Assembly: GCF_003952485.1 (NCBI RefSeq)
Contig: NZ_CP034447.1
Span: 2,294,001-2,358,000 of the forward strand
Direction: 5' to 3'
DNA from: Mesorhizobium sp. M1E.F.Ca.ET.045.02.1.1
GTDB lineage: Bacteria; Pseudomonadota; Alphaproteobacteria; Rhizobiales; Rhizobiaceae
Length of the DNA: 64,000 nt
Below the pieces are notes generated by a model. That model was not told the origin of the DNA, did no database searches, and was given only the letters and a program-made list of their open reading frames with translations. Every line of letters begins with the position of its first letter. Positions within the stretch are counted from its first letter, which is position 1. Below, piece after piece: positions 55,640-64,000 of the stretch. A program made the translations under genes and the position numbers.

Positions 55640-56815
55640 ATGACGACGCTTACCAAGCCCGGATTCCGTCCGGCAAATCCCAATTTCTCCTCAGGTCCCT
55701 GCGCAAAACGTCCCGGCTGGTCGGCCGAGGCGCTGAAGGCTGCCGCGCTCGGGCGCTCCCACCGCGCCAAGATCGGCAAGGGCAAGCTCGAGCAGGCGAT
55801 CGAGCTGACGCGCGAAATCCTCAAGGTTCCGGCCGGCTACCGGATCGGCATCGTGCCGGCATCCGACACCGGCGCGGTGGAGATGGCGCTGTGGTCGCTG
55901 CTCGGCGAGCGCGGCGTCGACATGGTCGCCTGGGAAAGCTTCGGTTCCGGCTGGGTGACCGATGTGGTCAAGCAGCTCAGGCTCGCCGACGTGCGCCGCT
56001 TCGAAGCGGGCTATGGCGAACTACCGGACCTCACCAAGATCGATTTCGACCGCGACGTGGTCTTCACTTGGAACGGAACGACCTCGGGCGTGCGGGTGCC
56101 GAACGGCGATTTCATTCCAACCGATCGCAAGGGTCTGACTATCTGCGACGCCACCTCGGCTGCCTTCGCCCAGAGGCTCGACTTCGAAAAACTCGATGTC
56201 GTGACCTTCTCCTGGCAGAAGGTGCTGGGAGGCGAGGGCGCGCACGGCATGCTGATCCTGTCGCCCCGCGCCGTCGAACGGCTGGAAACCTACAAGCCGG
56301 CCTGGCCGCTGCCGAAGATCTTCCGCCTGACCTCGGGCGGCAAGCTGATCGAAGGCATCTTCAAGGGCGAAACCATCAACACGCCATCGATGCTGTGCGT
56401 CGAGGACTATCTGGATGCGCTTCAATGGGCGAGGTCGATCGGCGGCCTGGACGCGCTGATTGCCCGCGCCGACGCCAATGCCGCGGTGCTCGATCGGTTC
56501 GTCGACAAGTCGCCATGGCTCGGCCACCTGGCCTCCGATCCGGCGACACGCTCGAATACCTCGGTCTGCCTCTCCTTTACCGACGTGCAAGTGGCGGCGC
56601 TCGATGCCGACGGTCAGGCGGCGTTCGCCAAGGGCATCGTCTCGGCGCTCGACACGGAAGGCGTCGCCTACGACATCGGCTCCTATCGCGACGCGCCGCC
56701 CGGCCTGCGCATCTGGTGTGGCGCGACCGTCGAGACGTCCGACCTCGAGGCGCTGCTGCCATGGCTCGACTGGGCCTTCGCCACGCAGAAGGCGTCGCTC
56801 AAGGCGGCGGCCTGA
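55640..56815 (+). CDS. serC: Phosphoserine aminotransferase
   Basis: The product has 391 residues. [14 protein letters not shown] opens the fold; the PLP lysine lies in [19 protein letters not shown] (about residue 194-200), and [16 protein letters not shown] forms part of the substrate pocket. It makes phosphoserine from phosphohydroxypyruvate and glutamate in serine biosynthesis. This is the longer alphaproteobacterial type. It is followed after 69 bp by serA, with a GGCGGCC-TTC-GGGCCGCC hairpin between; the two form one operon behind the serC leader. Confidence 0.96.
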   Translation: MTTLTKPGFRPANPNFSSGPCAKRPGWSAEALKAAALGRSHRAKIGKGKLEQAIELTREILKVPAGYRIGIVPASDTGAVEMALWSLLGERGVDMVAWESFGSGWVTDVVKQLRLADVRRFEAGYGELPDLTKIDFDRDVVFTWNGTTSGVRVPNGDFIPTDRKGLTICDATSAAFAQRLDFEKLDVVTFSWQKVLGGEGAHGMLILSPRAVERLETYKPAWPLPKIFRLTSGGKLIEGIFKGETINTPSMLCVEDYLDALQWARSIGGLDALIARADANAAVLDRFVDKSPWLGHLASDPATRSNTSVCLSFTDVQVAALDADGQAAFAKGIVSALDTEGVAYDIGSYRDAPPGLRIWCGATVETSDLEALLPWLDWAFATQKASLKAAA

Positions 56816-56884
56816 GATCATTGCACGGCGGCCTTCGGGCCGCCGATCCCCACACGGATCAATCCCATTTTGAAGGAGGCCGCC

Positions 56885-58486
56885 ATGGCGCCCCGCGTTC
56901 TCGTATCGGATAAGCTTTCAACCACCGCCGTGCAGATCTTCAAGGATCGCGGCATCGAGGTCGACTACCTGCCCGATCTCGGCAAGGACAAGGAAAAACT
57001 GCTCGAAGTGATCGGCCAATATGATGGCTTGGCCATCCGCTCGGCAACCAAGGTCACCGAGAAGCTGATCAATGCCGCAACCAGGCTCAAGGTCGTCGGC
57101 CGCGCCGGCATCGGCGTCGACAATGTCGACATCCCGGCGGCAAGCCGCAGGGGCATCATCGTGATGAACACGCCCTTCGGCAATTCGATCACCACGGCGG
57201 AACACGCCGTTGCGATGATCTTCGCGCTGGCGCGCCAGATCCCGGAGGCCAACGCCTCGACGCATGCCGGCAGGTGGGAAAAGAACCGCTTCATGGGCAT
57301 CGAGATCACCAGCAAGACGCTGGGCGTGATCGGCTGCGGCAATATCGGCTCGATCGTCGCCACCCGCGGCGTCGGCCTGAAGATGCATGTCGTGGCTTTC
57401 GATCCGTTCCTGTCGGACAGCCGCGCCGAGGAGCTCGGCGTCGAGAAAGTCGAGCTCGACGAGCTTTTCGCCCGCGCCGACTTCATCACCTTGCACACGC
57501 CGCTGACCGACAAGACGCGCAACATCATCGACGCGGCTGCGATCGCCAAGATGAAGGACGGCGTGCGCATCATCAATTGCGCGCGCGGCGGCCTGGTCGT
57601 CGAGGCCGACCTGGTTGCCGCGCTGAAGAGCGGCAAGGTGGCCGGCGCCGGTATCGACGTGTTCGAAGTCGAGCCGGCGGAGAACAATCCGCTGTTCGGC
57701 ATGGAGAATGTCGTGGCGACCCCGCATCTCGGCGCCTCGACCACCGAGGCGCAGGAGAATGTCGCGCTGCAGGTTGCCGAGCAGATGTCGGACTACCTGA
57801 TCAAGGGCGCCGTCTCCAACGCCATCAACATGCCTTCGATCACCGCCGAGGAAGCACCGCGGCTAAAACCCTTCGTCAAGCTCGCCGAGGTGCTCGGCGC
57901 CTTTGTCGGCCAAGTCACCGAGGATCCGATCAAGGAGGTCGAGATCCTGTTCGACGGCTCGACCGCGACGATGAACACGCGCGCGCTGGTGAGCGCCGCC
58001 CTTGCCGGCCTGATCCGGCCGCAGGTCTCGGACGTCAACATGGTGTCGGCGCCGATCATGGTGAAGGAGCGCGGCATCATCGTCGCCGAGGTCAAGCGAG
58101 ACAAGTCGGGTGTCTTCGACGGCTATATCAAGCTAACCGTCACCACCGAGCATATGACGCGCTCGATCGCCGGCACCTGCTTCTCGGACCACAAGCCGCG
58201 CTTCATCCAGATCAAGGGCATCAACCTCGACGCCGAGGTCGGCCAGCATATGCTCTACACGACCAATGCCGACGCGCCCGGCATCATCGGCCTGCTCGGC
58301 ACCGTCTGCGGCGAGAACGGCGTCAACATCGCCAACTTCCAGCTCGGCCGCAACCGGCCGGGCGGCGATGCGATCGCGCTGCTCTATCTCGACGCGCCGT
58401 TTCCGGAAAAGGTGCTGGATCAGCTGCGGGCGCACGAGTCGATCGACTCGGCCAAGCCGCTCCGGTTCGACGTCGGGAGCGAGTGA
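56885..58486 (+). CDS. serA: D-3-phosphoglycerate dehydrogenase
   Basis: The product has 533 residues from ATG 56885 (AAGGAGG upstream). It is the long form: substrate and NAD domains (about 1-315; dinucleotide motif GVIGCGNIGSIVA; catalytic Arg in INCARGG, Glu in FEVEPAEN, His in ATPHLGAST), an intervening domain (about 320-455) and a C-terminal ACT domain (about 460-533; ADAPGIIGLLGTVCGENGVNI), which suggests feedback control by serine. It makes phosphohydroxypyruvate, the substrate of SerC next door. Confidence 0.97.
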   Translation: MAPRVLVSDKLSTTAVQIFKDRGIEVDYLPDLGKDKEKLLEVIGQYDGLAIRSATKVTEKLINAATRLKVVGRAGIGVDNVDIPAASRRGIIVMNTPFGNSITTAEHAVAMIFALARQIPEANASTHAGRWEKNRFMGIEITSKTLGVIGCGNIGSIVATRGVGLKMHVVAFDPFLSDSRAEELGVEKVELDELFARADFITLHTPLTDKTRNIIDAAAIAKMKDGVRIINCARGGLVVEADLVAALKSGKVAGAGIDVFEVEPAENNPLFGMENVVATPHLGASTTEAQENVALQVAEQMSDYLIKGAVSNAINMPSITAEEAPRLKPFVKLAEVLGAFVGQVTEDPIKEVEILFDGSTATMNTRALVSAALAGLIRPQVSDVNMVSAPIMVKERGIIVAEVKRDKSGVFDGYIKLTVTTEHMTRSIAGTCFSDHKPRFIQIKGINLDAEVGQHMLYTTNADAPGIIGLLGTVCGENGVNIANFQLGRNRPGGDAIALLYLDAPFPEKVLDQLRAHESIDSAKPLRFDVGSE

Positions 58487-58505
58487 ACGCGCCAATCGCC
58501 TGAAA

Positions 58506-58544
58506 TGGAAACGCCCCGCCTGTGGCAGCAAGCGGGGCGTTTCC
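58506..58544. terminator. Bidirectional terminator after serA
   Basis: TGGAAACGCCCCGC and GCGGGGCGTTTCCA are perfect 14-base arms around a 11-base loop. It stands between serA (plus) and the end of the EamA gene (minus) and can serve both. Confidence 0.9.
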
Positions 58545-58608
58545 ATAATATCAGGCCTTGTCAGATCTCACTCGTAGGGGAAGCGGGCTCGATCATGCAT
58601 CGTCATTG

Positions 58609-59541
58609 TCAATCGCTGCCTTGCGTATTCAGCAAGGGAGATCGCAGCATCCGCAAGGTAGCCCTTCTGCCGCTGTATTCGGCCAGCGCGATGCCTCCGA
58701 GCACGAGCGCGAGCGCAAGACCCTGATAGAGCTCAAACCGCTCGCCGACGATCAGCACCGAAAGCAGCGTGCCGAAGATCGGCACCAGATTGATGAACAG
58801 CCCGGCTCGGTTGGCGCCGATCAGCTCATTGCCCCGAATGTAGAAGATCTGCGAGACGACGGAAGCGCCGAGTGCGGTGTAGAACGCGATCGTCCATCCT
58901 CTCGCGTCCGGGACGATGACGCGGCCCGCCGCCACTTCCCAGACAAAGAAGGGCAATGAGGTCAAAAGCGCGGCGAACGACAAAGCCAGCATCAGGCTTT
59001 GCCAGCGGATGGCGGGCTTCAGACGCAGCCCCACCGAATAGAGGCTGTAGCAGAGAACCGCGACCAGCATGATGGCGTCGCCGAAATTGAGCTCGAGCTT
59101 CAGCAACTGGCTGAGATCGCCATGGCTCGCGGTGAGGGCGACGCCGACGATGGTCAGCGCCACGCCGACGATCTGCAGGCGCTGCACATGCAGGCGGAAC
59201 AGCACGAAATTGGCAAGGATGATGACGATCGGTATGGCGGCCTGCTCGATCGAGACGTTGATGGCGGTCGTGTAGTTCAGCGCCGTGTAGAAGATGACGT
59301 TGAAGATCGTGAAGCCGCAGGCGCCGAGGCCGGCGAGCAGCAGCCAATGCCGGCGCAATTCGGGCCAGTCCTCGCGAAACGCCCGCCAGCCGACGGGCAG
59401 CAGGATCAGCACTGCCAATACCCAGCGCAGGAAGACCAGCGTCATCGGCGACACGTGATCGACGGCAAGCTTGCCGGCCACGGAATTGCCGCCCCATAGC
59501 AGCGTGGTGGAGAGAAGGAACAGATAGGCGGCTCGATGCAT
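58609..59541 (-). CDS. EamA/DMT-family transporter
   Basis: The product has 310 residues with ten hydrophobic segments in two five-helix EamA repeats. LSTTLLWGGNSVAGKLAVDHVSP at the start and the second-repeat YIRGNELIGANRAGLFINLVPIFGTLLSVLIVGE are typical. These drug/metabolite transporters export amino acids or other small metabolites; the substrate is unknown. It is divergent from purA across 267 bp. Confidence 0.92.
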   Translation of the reverse strand: MHRAAYLFLLSTTLLWGGNSVAGKLAVDHVSPMTLVFLRWVLAVLILLPVGWRAFREDWPELRRHWLLLAGLGACGFTIFNVIFYTALNYTTAINVSIEQAAIPIVIILANFVLFRLHVQRLQIVGVALTIVGVALTASHGDLSQLLKLELNFGDAIMLVAVLCYSLYSVGLRLKPAIRWQSLMLALSFAALLTSLPFFVWEVAAGRVIVPDARGWTIAFYTALGASVVSQIFYIRGNELIGANRAGLFINLVPIFGTLLSVLIVGERFELYQGLALALVLGGIALAEYSGRRATLRMLRSPLLNTQGSD

Positions 59542-59657
59542 TGCTCAATCCGGTGCGGGGACGCGTTTGAGGAGCTAATCCGACCTATTGCGACGGCCGG
59601 GCCAAGTAAATGATGCGAAAGCCGGAATTTGTTGTGCCTGGATCAGGATGACGGTTG

Positions 59658-59707
59658 GAGCATGATCTCTTCCGAAAAACCGGCTTCCACTTTTCGGCAC
59701 CATGCTC
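59658..59707. repeat. Short palindromic repeat, family C
   Basis: GAGCATG (59658-59664) and CATGCTC (59701-59707) enclose TCTTCCGAAAAACCGG and CTTCCACTTTTCGG, whose ends CCGAAAA / TTTTCGG also pair. This is a widespread rhizobial intergenic palindrome. It lies between the divergent EamA and purA genes. Confidence 0.85.
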
Positions 59708-59808
59708 TGGGGTTTTCGGCGGCAAAGAAAGGGTCGCATCGGCCGGCACATGAGTCTATAGAGGCCTGTCGTTTCAGCCGCTAAGGCGGCATCTCAAGGG
59801 AAAAGAAC

Positions 59809-61107
<1,299 letters not shown>

Positions 61108-61174
61108 TTTCACAGCCCTTCCCGGCGCTACGACTGATTTGCGGCCCGGGGAAAGAATGCAGGTCGACTGACGC

Positions 61175-62956
61175 ATGGCGGATTTCGTTAGTGTTCTGAA
61201 AAAGCAGCTTGAGAAGCACGGCGAGCCCTCGCCCGAGCTGCGCAAGCGGATCTACGAGAATGCTCGTGGGGCACTGGCGAAGAAGCTCGCGGACTATTCT
61301 CCTCCTTTGTCCGCCGATGTCATCGCCAAGCAGAAGCGTTCGCTGGAAGATGCCATTTCCAGCGTCGAACGGGAGTATACAGCGCCGGCTCCGGCGCCCA
61401 AGCCGGCACCGGCGGAAGATCCGCTGGCGGAGCTGGAACATATCTTCTCGTCGATCGACCGCAACAAGAACCAGCCAAGCCATGTGCGGCAGCCGCCGGT
61501 GGCGAAGCCCGAACCGGCCAAGCCGGAGCCTTTCAAGCCGGCGCCGGCACCGGTGAAGGCGGAACCGAGCTGGCAAGGTGCAGCAAAGACGGAACCAAGC
61601 TGGCAAGGGGCAACGAAGACGGAACCCGGCGGTTGGCACAAAGTGCCTTCGGCACAGCCGCCGATGCCCTCGCCGCGCGAGGACGACGTCGGCCTGCCCG
61701 GCACGAACGCCGCCGAGCCGGACGACGGCAGCGATGTCTTCGCCAATGACGAGCAGCCGGCCGATACTTTCCAGCGGCTGCGGCCGGCGCCGCGCAGACG
61801 CAGCTATGGCGGGCTGATCGCGGCCGTTGTCGCATTGCTGGTGCTGGCCGGTGGCGGTTATGGCGTCTGGCTGAACAAGGATGCGTTCCGCTCGATGCTC
61901 GGCCTGAACGGCGGCGGCAGCAAGACGGTCTCGACCGAGCCTTTGGTCAAGCCCGCCCCGGCAAAGCCGGCCACCGAGACGGCGGCCACGCCGCCCGCCG
62001 CGGGCAACAACGCGGCCGCTGCCAATGAGCCGACCGAGACGGCCAAGTTCACCCAGCGCCTGACGTCTGATGGCAAAGAGGTCGATCCCGGCCCCGCCGG
62101 CGGGCAGGCTACGATCGGCGAAGGCGAATCGGTCGCTGCGCTGACCACGCCGCCGCCGGCCGCAACCGTGCCGCCGCCCGCGCCTGCGACGACGACCCCG
62201 CCCGCTGCCGGCACGCCGCCGGGCGCGGCCGCTCAAACGCCGGGCGCAACGCCGCCGGCGCCGGCCGATGCCGCGGCCAATCCGCCCGCGCCGGCTGCCG
62301 GCGCTACGCCTCCTGCCGCGGGGACGACACCGCCGGCGGCCGGCACCACGCCACCCGCGTCTGGGACCACGCCCGCGCCCGCGACGGCCGAAGCGACGGT
62401 GCCGGTCGGCCAGAAGGCGATCTTCTATGAGGAGCGCACCAGCACGCAGCAGGGCACGGCCGAGCCCGGCAGCATCGTCTGGTCGCTGGTGCAGGAATCG
62501 CCGGGCGGCGACCTGCCGCCGGAGCCGGCGATCCGCGCCGAGGCGACGATACCGGGCAAGGACATCCAGCTCAGGATGACCATCCGGCGCAATACCGACC
62601 AGACCCTGCCTGCGAGCCACATCATCGAGATGATCTTCCTGACGCCGGAAGGGTTTGACGGCGGCGGCGTCGACAACATCCTGCGCATCGCCATGAAGAG
62701 TTCGGAACAGGATGCCGGCAGCCCGCTGATCGGCATCCCGGCCAAGATCGCCGACGGCTTCTTCCTCGTCGCGCTCAACGACACCAAGGCCGACGAGGAC
62801 GCGAACCTGACGCTGCTCAGGGGACAGGATTGGATCGACGTGCCGGTGGTCTACAAGACCGGACGCCGTGCGCTGCTCACCATGGAAAAGGGCATCCCCG
62901 GCGGGAAGGTTTTTGATGAGGCGCTGAAGGCCTGGGCGACGAAGACGTCGGGTTGA
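61175..62956 (+). CDS. Large proline/alanine-rich single-pass membrane protein, function unknown
   Basis: The product has 593 residues. The cytoplasmic part has a conserved-looking helical head (about 1-68, with ELRKRIYENARGALAKKLAD), then a Pro/Lys/Ala linker that includes a 10-residue tandem repeat (131-150, PSWQGAAKTE unit). One membrane helix (212-233) follows a basic RPAPRRRS stop signal. Outside are about 175 residues rich in Pro/Ala/Thr/Gly with AAGTTPPAAGTTPPASGTTP, then a folded C-terminal domain (about 408-593, from VGQKAIFYEERTS to KAWATKTSG). The domain is not recognised. It follows purA and may share its transcript. The long opposite-strand frame is its shadow. Confidence 0.8.
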   Translation: MADFVSVLKKQLEKHGEPSPELRKRIYENARGALAKKLADYSPPLSADVIAKQKRSLEDAISSVEREYTAPAPAPKPAPAEDPLAELEHIFSSIDRNKNQPSHVRQPPVAKPEPAKPEPFKPAPAPVKAEPSWQGAAKTEPSWQGATKTEPGGWHKVPSAQPPMPSPREDDVGLPGTNAAEPDDGSDVFANDEQPADTFQRLRPAPRRRSYGGLIAAVVALLVLAGGGYGVWLNKDAFRSMLGLNGGGSKTVSTEPLVKPAPAKPATETAATPPAAGNNAAAANEPTETAKFTQRLTSDGKEVDPGPAGGQATIGEGESVAALTTPPPAATVPPPAPATTTPPAAGTPPGAAAQTPGATPPAPADAAANPPAPAAGATPPAAGTTPPAAGTTPPASGTTPAPATAEATVPVGQKAIFYEERTSTQQGTAEPGSIVWSLVQESPGGDLPPEPAIRAEATIPGKDIQLRMTIRRNTDQTLPASHIIEMIFLTPEGFDGGGVDNILRIAMKSSEQDAGSPLIGIPAKIADGFFLVALNDTKADEDANLTLLRGQDWIDVPVVYKTGRRALLTMEKGIPGGKVFDEALKAWATKTSG

Positions 62957-63009
62957 GGTGGGGGGCGATCCTCGGATTTTTCCGGAGGATCGCAAAACCT
63001 GCTACGGGA

Positions 63010-63252
63010 TCAAAACAGGCGGTACTTGGCCAAGGGCAGGCCGTGGCGCCTGACGTAATCATTCCAGCTATCGATGGCTTCCCTATTCTCATCTTGCCAT
63101 CGACGTGTCTTTTCAGCTGACACCGCCGCCGCGATAGCCGCTTCGGCGATGCTGGAAATGTCTATGCCCAATGCCTTGACGTCCTCGATCAGCCGAGAGT
63201 CAATAGAGAGTCTGACTGATTTTCGCTCAGATCTGGAACCGGGCCGAAGCAT
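63010..63252 (-). CDS. CcdA-family antitoxin without a visible toxin
   Basis: The product has 80 residues from ATG 63252, which has GGAGG upstream; the frame to 63300 is not needed. The N-terminal ribbon-helix-helix reads RKSVRLSIDSRLIEDVKALGIDIS. The C-terminal RRWQDENREAIDSWNDYVRRHGLPLAKYRLF is the toxin-binding tail of CcdA. In a normal module ccdB follows at once; here only 53 bp remain before the end of the convergent 593-residue protein gene, so there is no room. Upstream lies the uup-type gene, 58 bp away on the same strand. It is an orphan or domesticated antitoxin. Confidence 0.85.
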   Translation of the reverse strand: MLRPGSRSERKSVRLSIDSRLIEDVKALGIDISSIAEAAIAAAVSAEKTRRWQDENREAIDSWNDYVRRHGLPLAKYRLF

Positions 63253-63309
63253 GTTGGAGCCTCCGATCGTGCGTATCGTAAAACGCCACGAAGCTCGCAA
63301 GCAAGCGCG

Positions 63310-64000
63310 TCACCCTTCCATCTCCTCCCGCAGCATCTCCAGCTCCAGCCACTCTTCCTCAAGTGCGGCGAGCGTCGTGCGCTCCTTGTCGAGGGCGGCA
63401 ATGGTCTTCTGGAACGAGACCGGATCGCGCTCGTAGAAGGAGGGGTCGGCGATGTTGTTCTCCAGCCGCGAGATCGAGGCCGTCACCGCCTCGATCTTCT
63501 TCGGCAGGGATTCCAGCGCGAATTTCTGCTTGAACGAAAGCTTCTTCGCCGGGCCTTTCGCGGTCGCCTGCTCGCCTTTCGGCGCAGAGCTTGCGTCGGT
63601 GGTTTCGGCCTTCGGCCTTGCTCTGCGTTCCTCGAGCCTCGAGCCGCCGCGCTGCGCCAGCATGTCGGAGTAGCCGCCGGCGTACTCGATCCAGCGGCCG
63701 CTGCCGTCGGGCGCGATCACGCTGGTGACGGTGCGGTCGAGGAAATCGCGGTCGTGGCTGACAAGGATCACCGTTCCGGCAAAGCCGGCGACCAGTTCCT
63801 GCAGCAGTTCCAGCGTCTCCATGTCGAGATCGTTGGTCGGCTCGTCGAGCACCAGGAGGTTCGCCGGCCGCACCAGCACGCGGGCGAGCAGCAGGCGCGC
63901 CCGCTCGCCACCCGAAAGCTCGCGCACCGGCGTGCGCGCCTGCTCCGGCTTGAACAGAAAATCCTTCATGTAGGAGACGACATGGCGCTGCTCGCCATTG
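63310..64000 (-). CDS. uup: ABC-F ATPase, C-terminal part (Uup-type, partial)
   Basis: The frame runs off the right edge, so the N-terminal ABC domain and the start are outside. The visible part holds the second ABC domain's signature ELSGGERARLLLARVL, Walker B LLVLDEPTNDLD and the H-loop ILVSHDRDFLDRTV. A Lys/Ala-rich linker and a C-terminal coiled coil follow (KKIEAVTASISRLE to LEEEWLELEMLREE), the extra domain that marks Uup among ABC-F proteins. Uup binds ribosomes and branched DNA and limits transposon precise excision. Confidence 0.92.
   Translation of the reverse strand, partial: NGEQRHVVSYMKDFLFKPEQARTPVRELSGGERARLLLARVLVRPANLLVLDEPTNDLDMETLELLQELVAGFAGTVILVSHDRDFLDRTVTSVIAPDGSGRWIEYAGGYSDMLAQRGGSRLEERRARPKAETTDASSAPKGEQATAKGPAKKLSFKQKFALESLPKKIEAVTASISRLENNIADPSFYERDPVSFQKTIAALDKERTTLAALEEEWLELEMLREEMEG

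Noticed and set aside
63010..63252. Complete CcdAB toxin-antitoxin module
   Set aside because: There is no frame for a toxin between the antitoxin stop and the convergent gene, nor upstream before the uup-type gene.

Overview
The window is a gene-dense, GC-rich chromosomal segment of an alphaproteobacterium. It most resembles a Mesorhizobium-type member of the Hyphomicrobiales (Rhizobiales). Pointers are a gapR-type DUF2312 gene, rcdA, the order ruvCAB / ybgC-tolQRAB-pal-cpoB / tilS / ftsH / glmM, a serC-serA pair behind a serC leader RNA, a cysteine-free bL31, and several families of short palindromic intergenic repeats of the rhizobial kind. The assignment rests on gene order and protein character only; no database search was possible. 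I see no prophage, insertion sequence, CRISPR array, rRNA or tRNA gene.

Layout. 1-2.9 kb: end of a branched-chain amino-acid uptake cluster (livG tail, livF, a small membrane protein, a periplasmic binding protein). 3.2-6.6 kb: pyruvate carboxylase. 7-8.6 kb: gapR, two small unknowns and msrB. 8.9-11.5 kb (minus): MoxR ATPase, GNAT and VWA protein. 11.5-14.3 kb: a probable 6S RNA in front of 5-formyl-THF cyclo-ligase, then a metallophosphoesterase and a TerC-like protein. 14.3-16.1 kb: an ArsR repressor divergent from an SRPBCC/VOC/SRPBCC operon. 16.3-23.8 kb: yebC, a SelT/W/H protein, a TetR/DUF1772 pair, rpmE, an ABC exporter, an M32 carboxypeptidase, DUF1304 and a small secreted protein. 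24-30.4 kb (minus): an OmpA/MotB-like and MotA/ExbB-like pair, hemolysin-III-like protein, suhB, efp, a Sel1-repeat protein and a frameshifted thiE-like gene. 30.5-34 kb: adenylate cyclase, a truncated SRPBCC gene, GNAT, TauE/SafE and DUF2269.

34.2-46.7 kb is the envelope and cell-cycle core: a candidate small RNA, rcdA, ruvCAB, an inserted metallophosphoesterase and GH5 glycosidase, then ybgC-tolQRAB-pal-cpoB. 46.8-53.2 kb: tilS, ftsH, a secreted four-repeat Cys protein and glmM. 53.5-55.4 kb: two outer-membrane beta-barrel genes. 55.6-62.9 kb: serC-serA, an EamA transporter, purA and a large proline-rich membrane protein. The window ends with an orphan CcdA-type antitoxin and the C-terminal part of an Uup-type ABC-F ATPase.

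The most interesting regulatory signal is four exact TTAA-N7-TTAA sequences, the core motif of the cell-cycle regulator CtrA. One lies at the -35 position of the candidate small RNA, one in front of rcdA (an adaptor for CtrA degradation), and one in front of each outer-membrane protein gene. Other highlights are an ArsR-type palindrome that overlaps the repressor's own start codon, a thiE-like gene broken by an indel, an SRPBCC gene cut off by a palindromic repeat, and a secreted protein of four cysteine-bracketed repeats.
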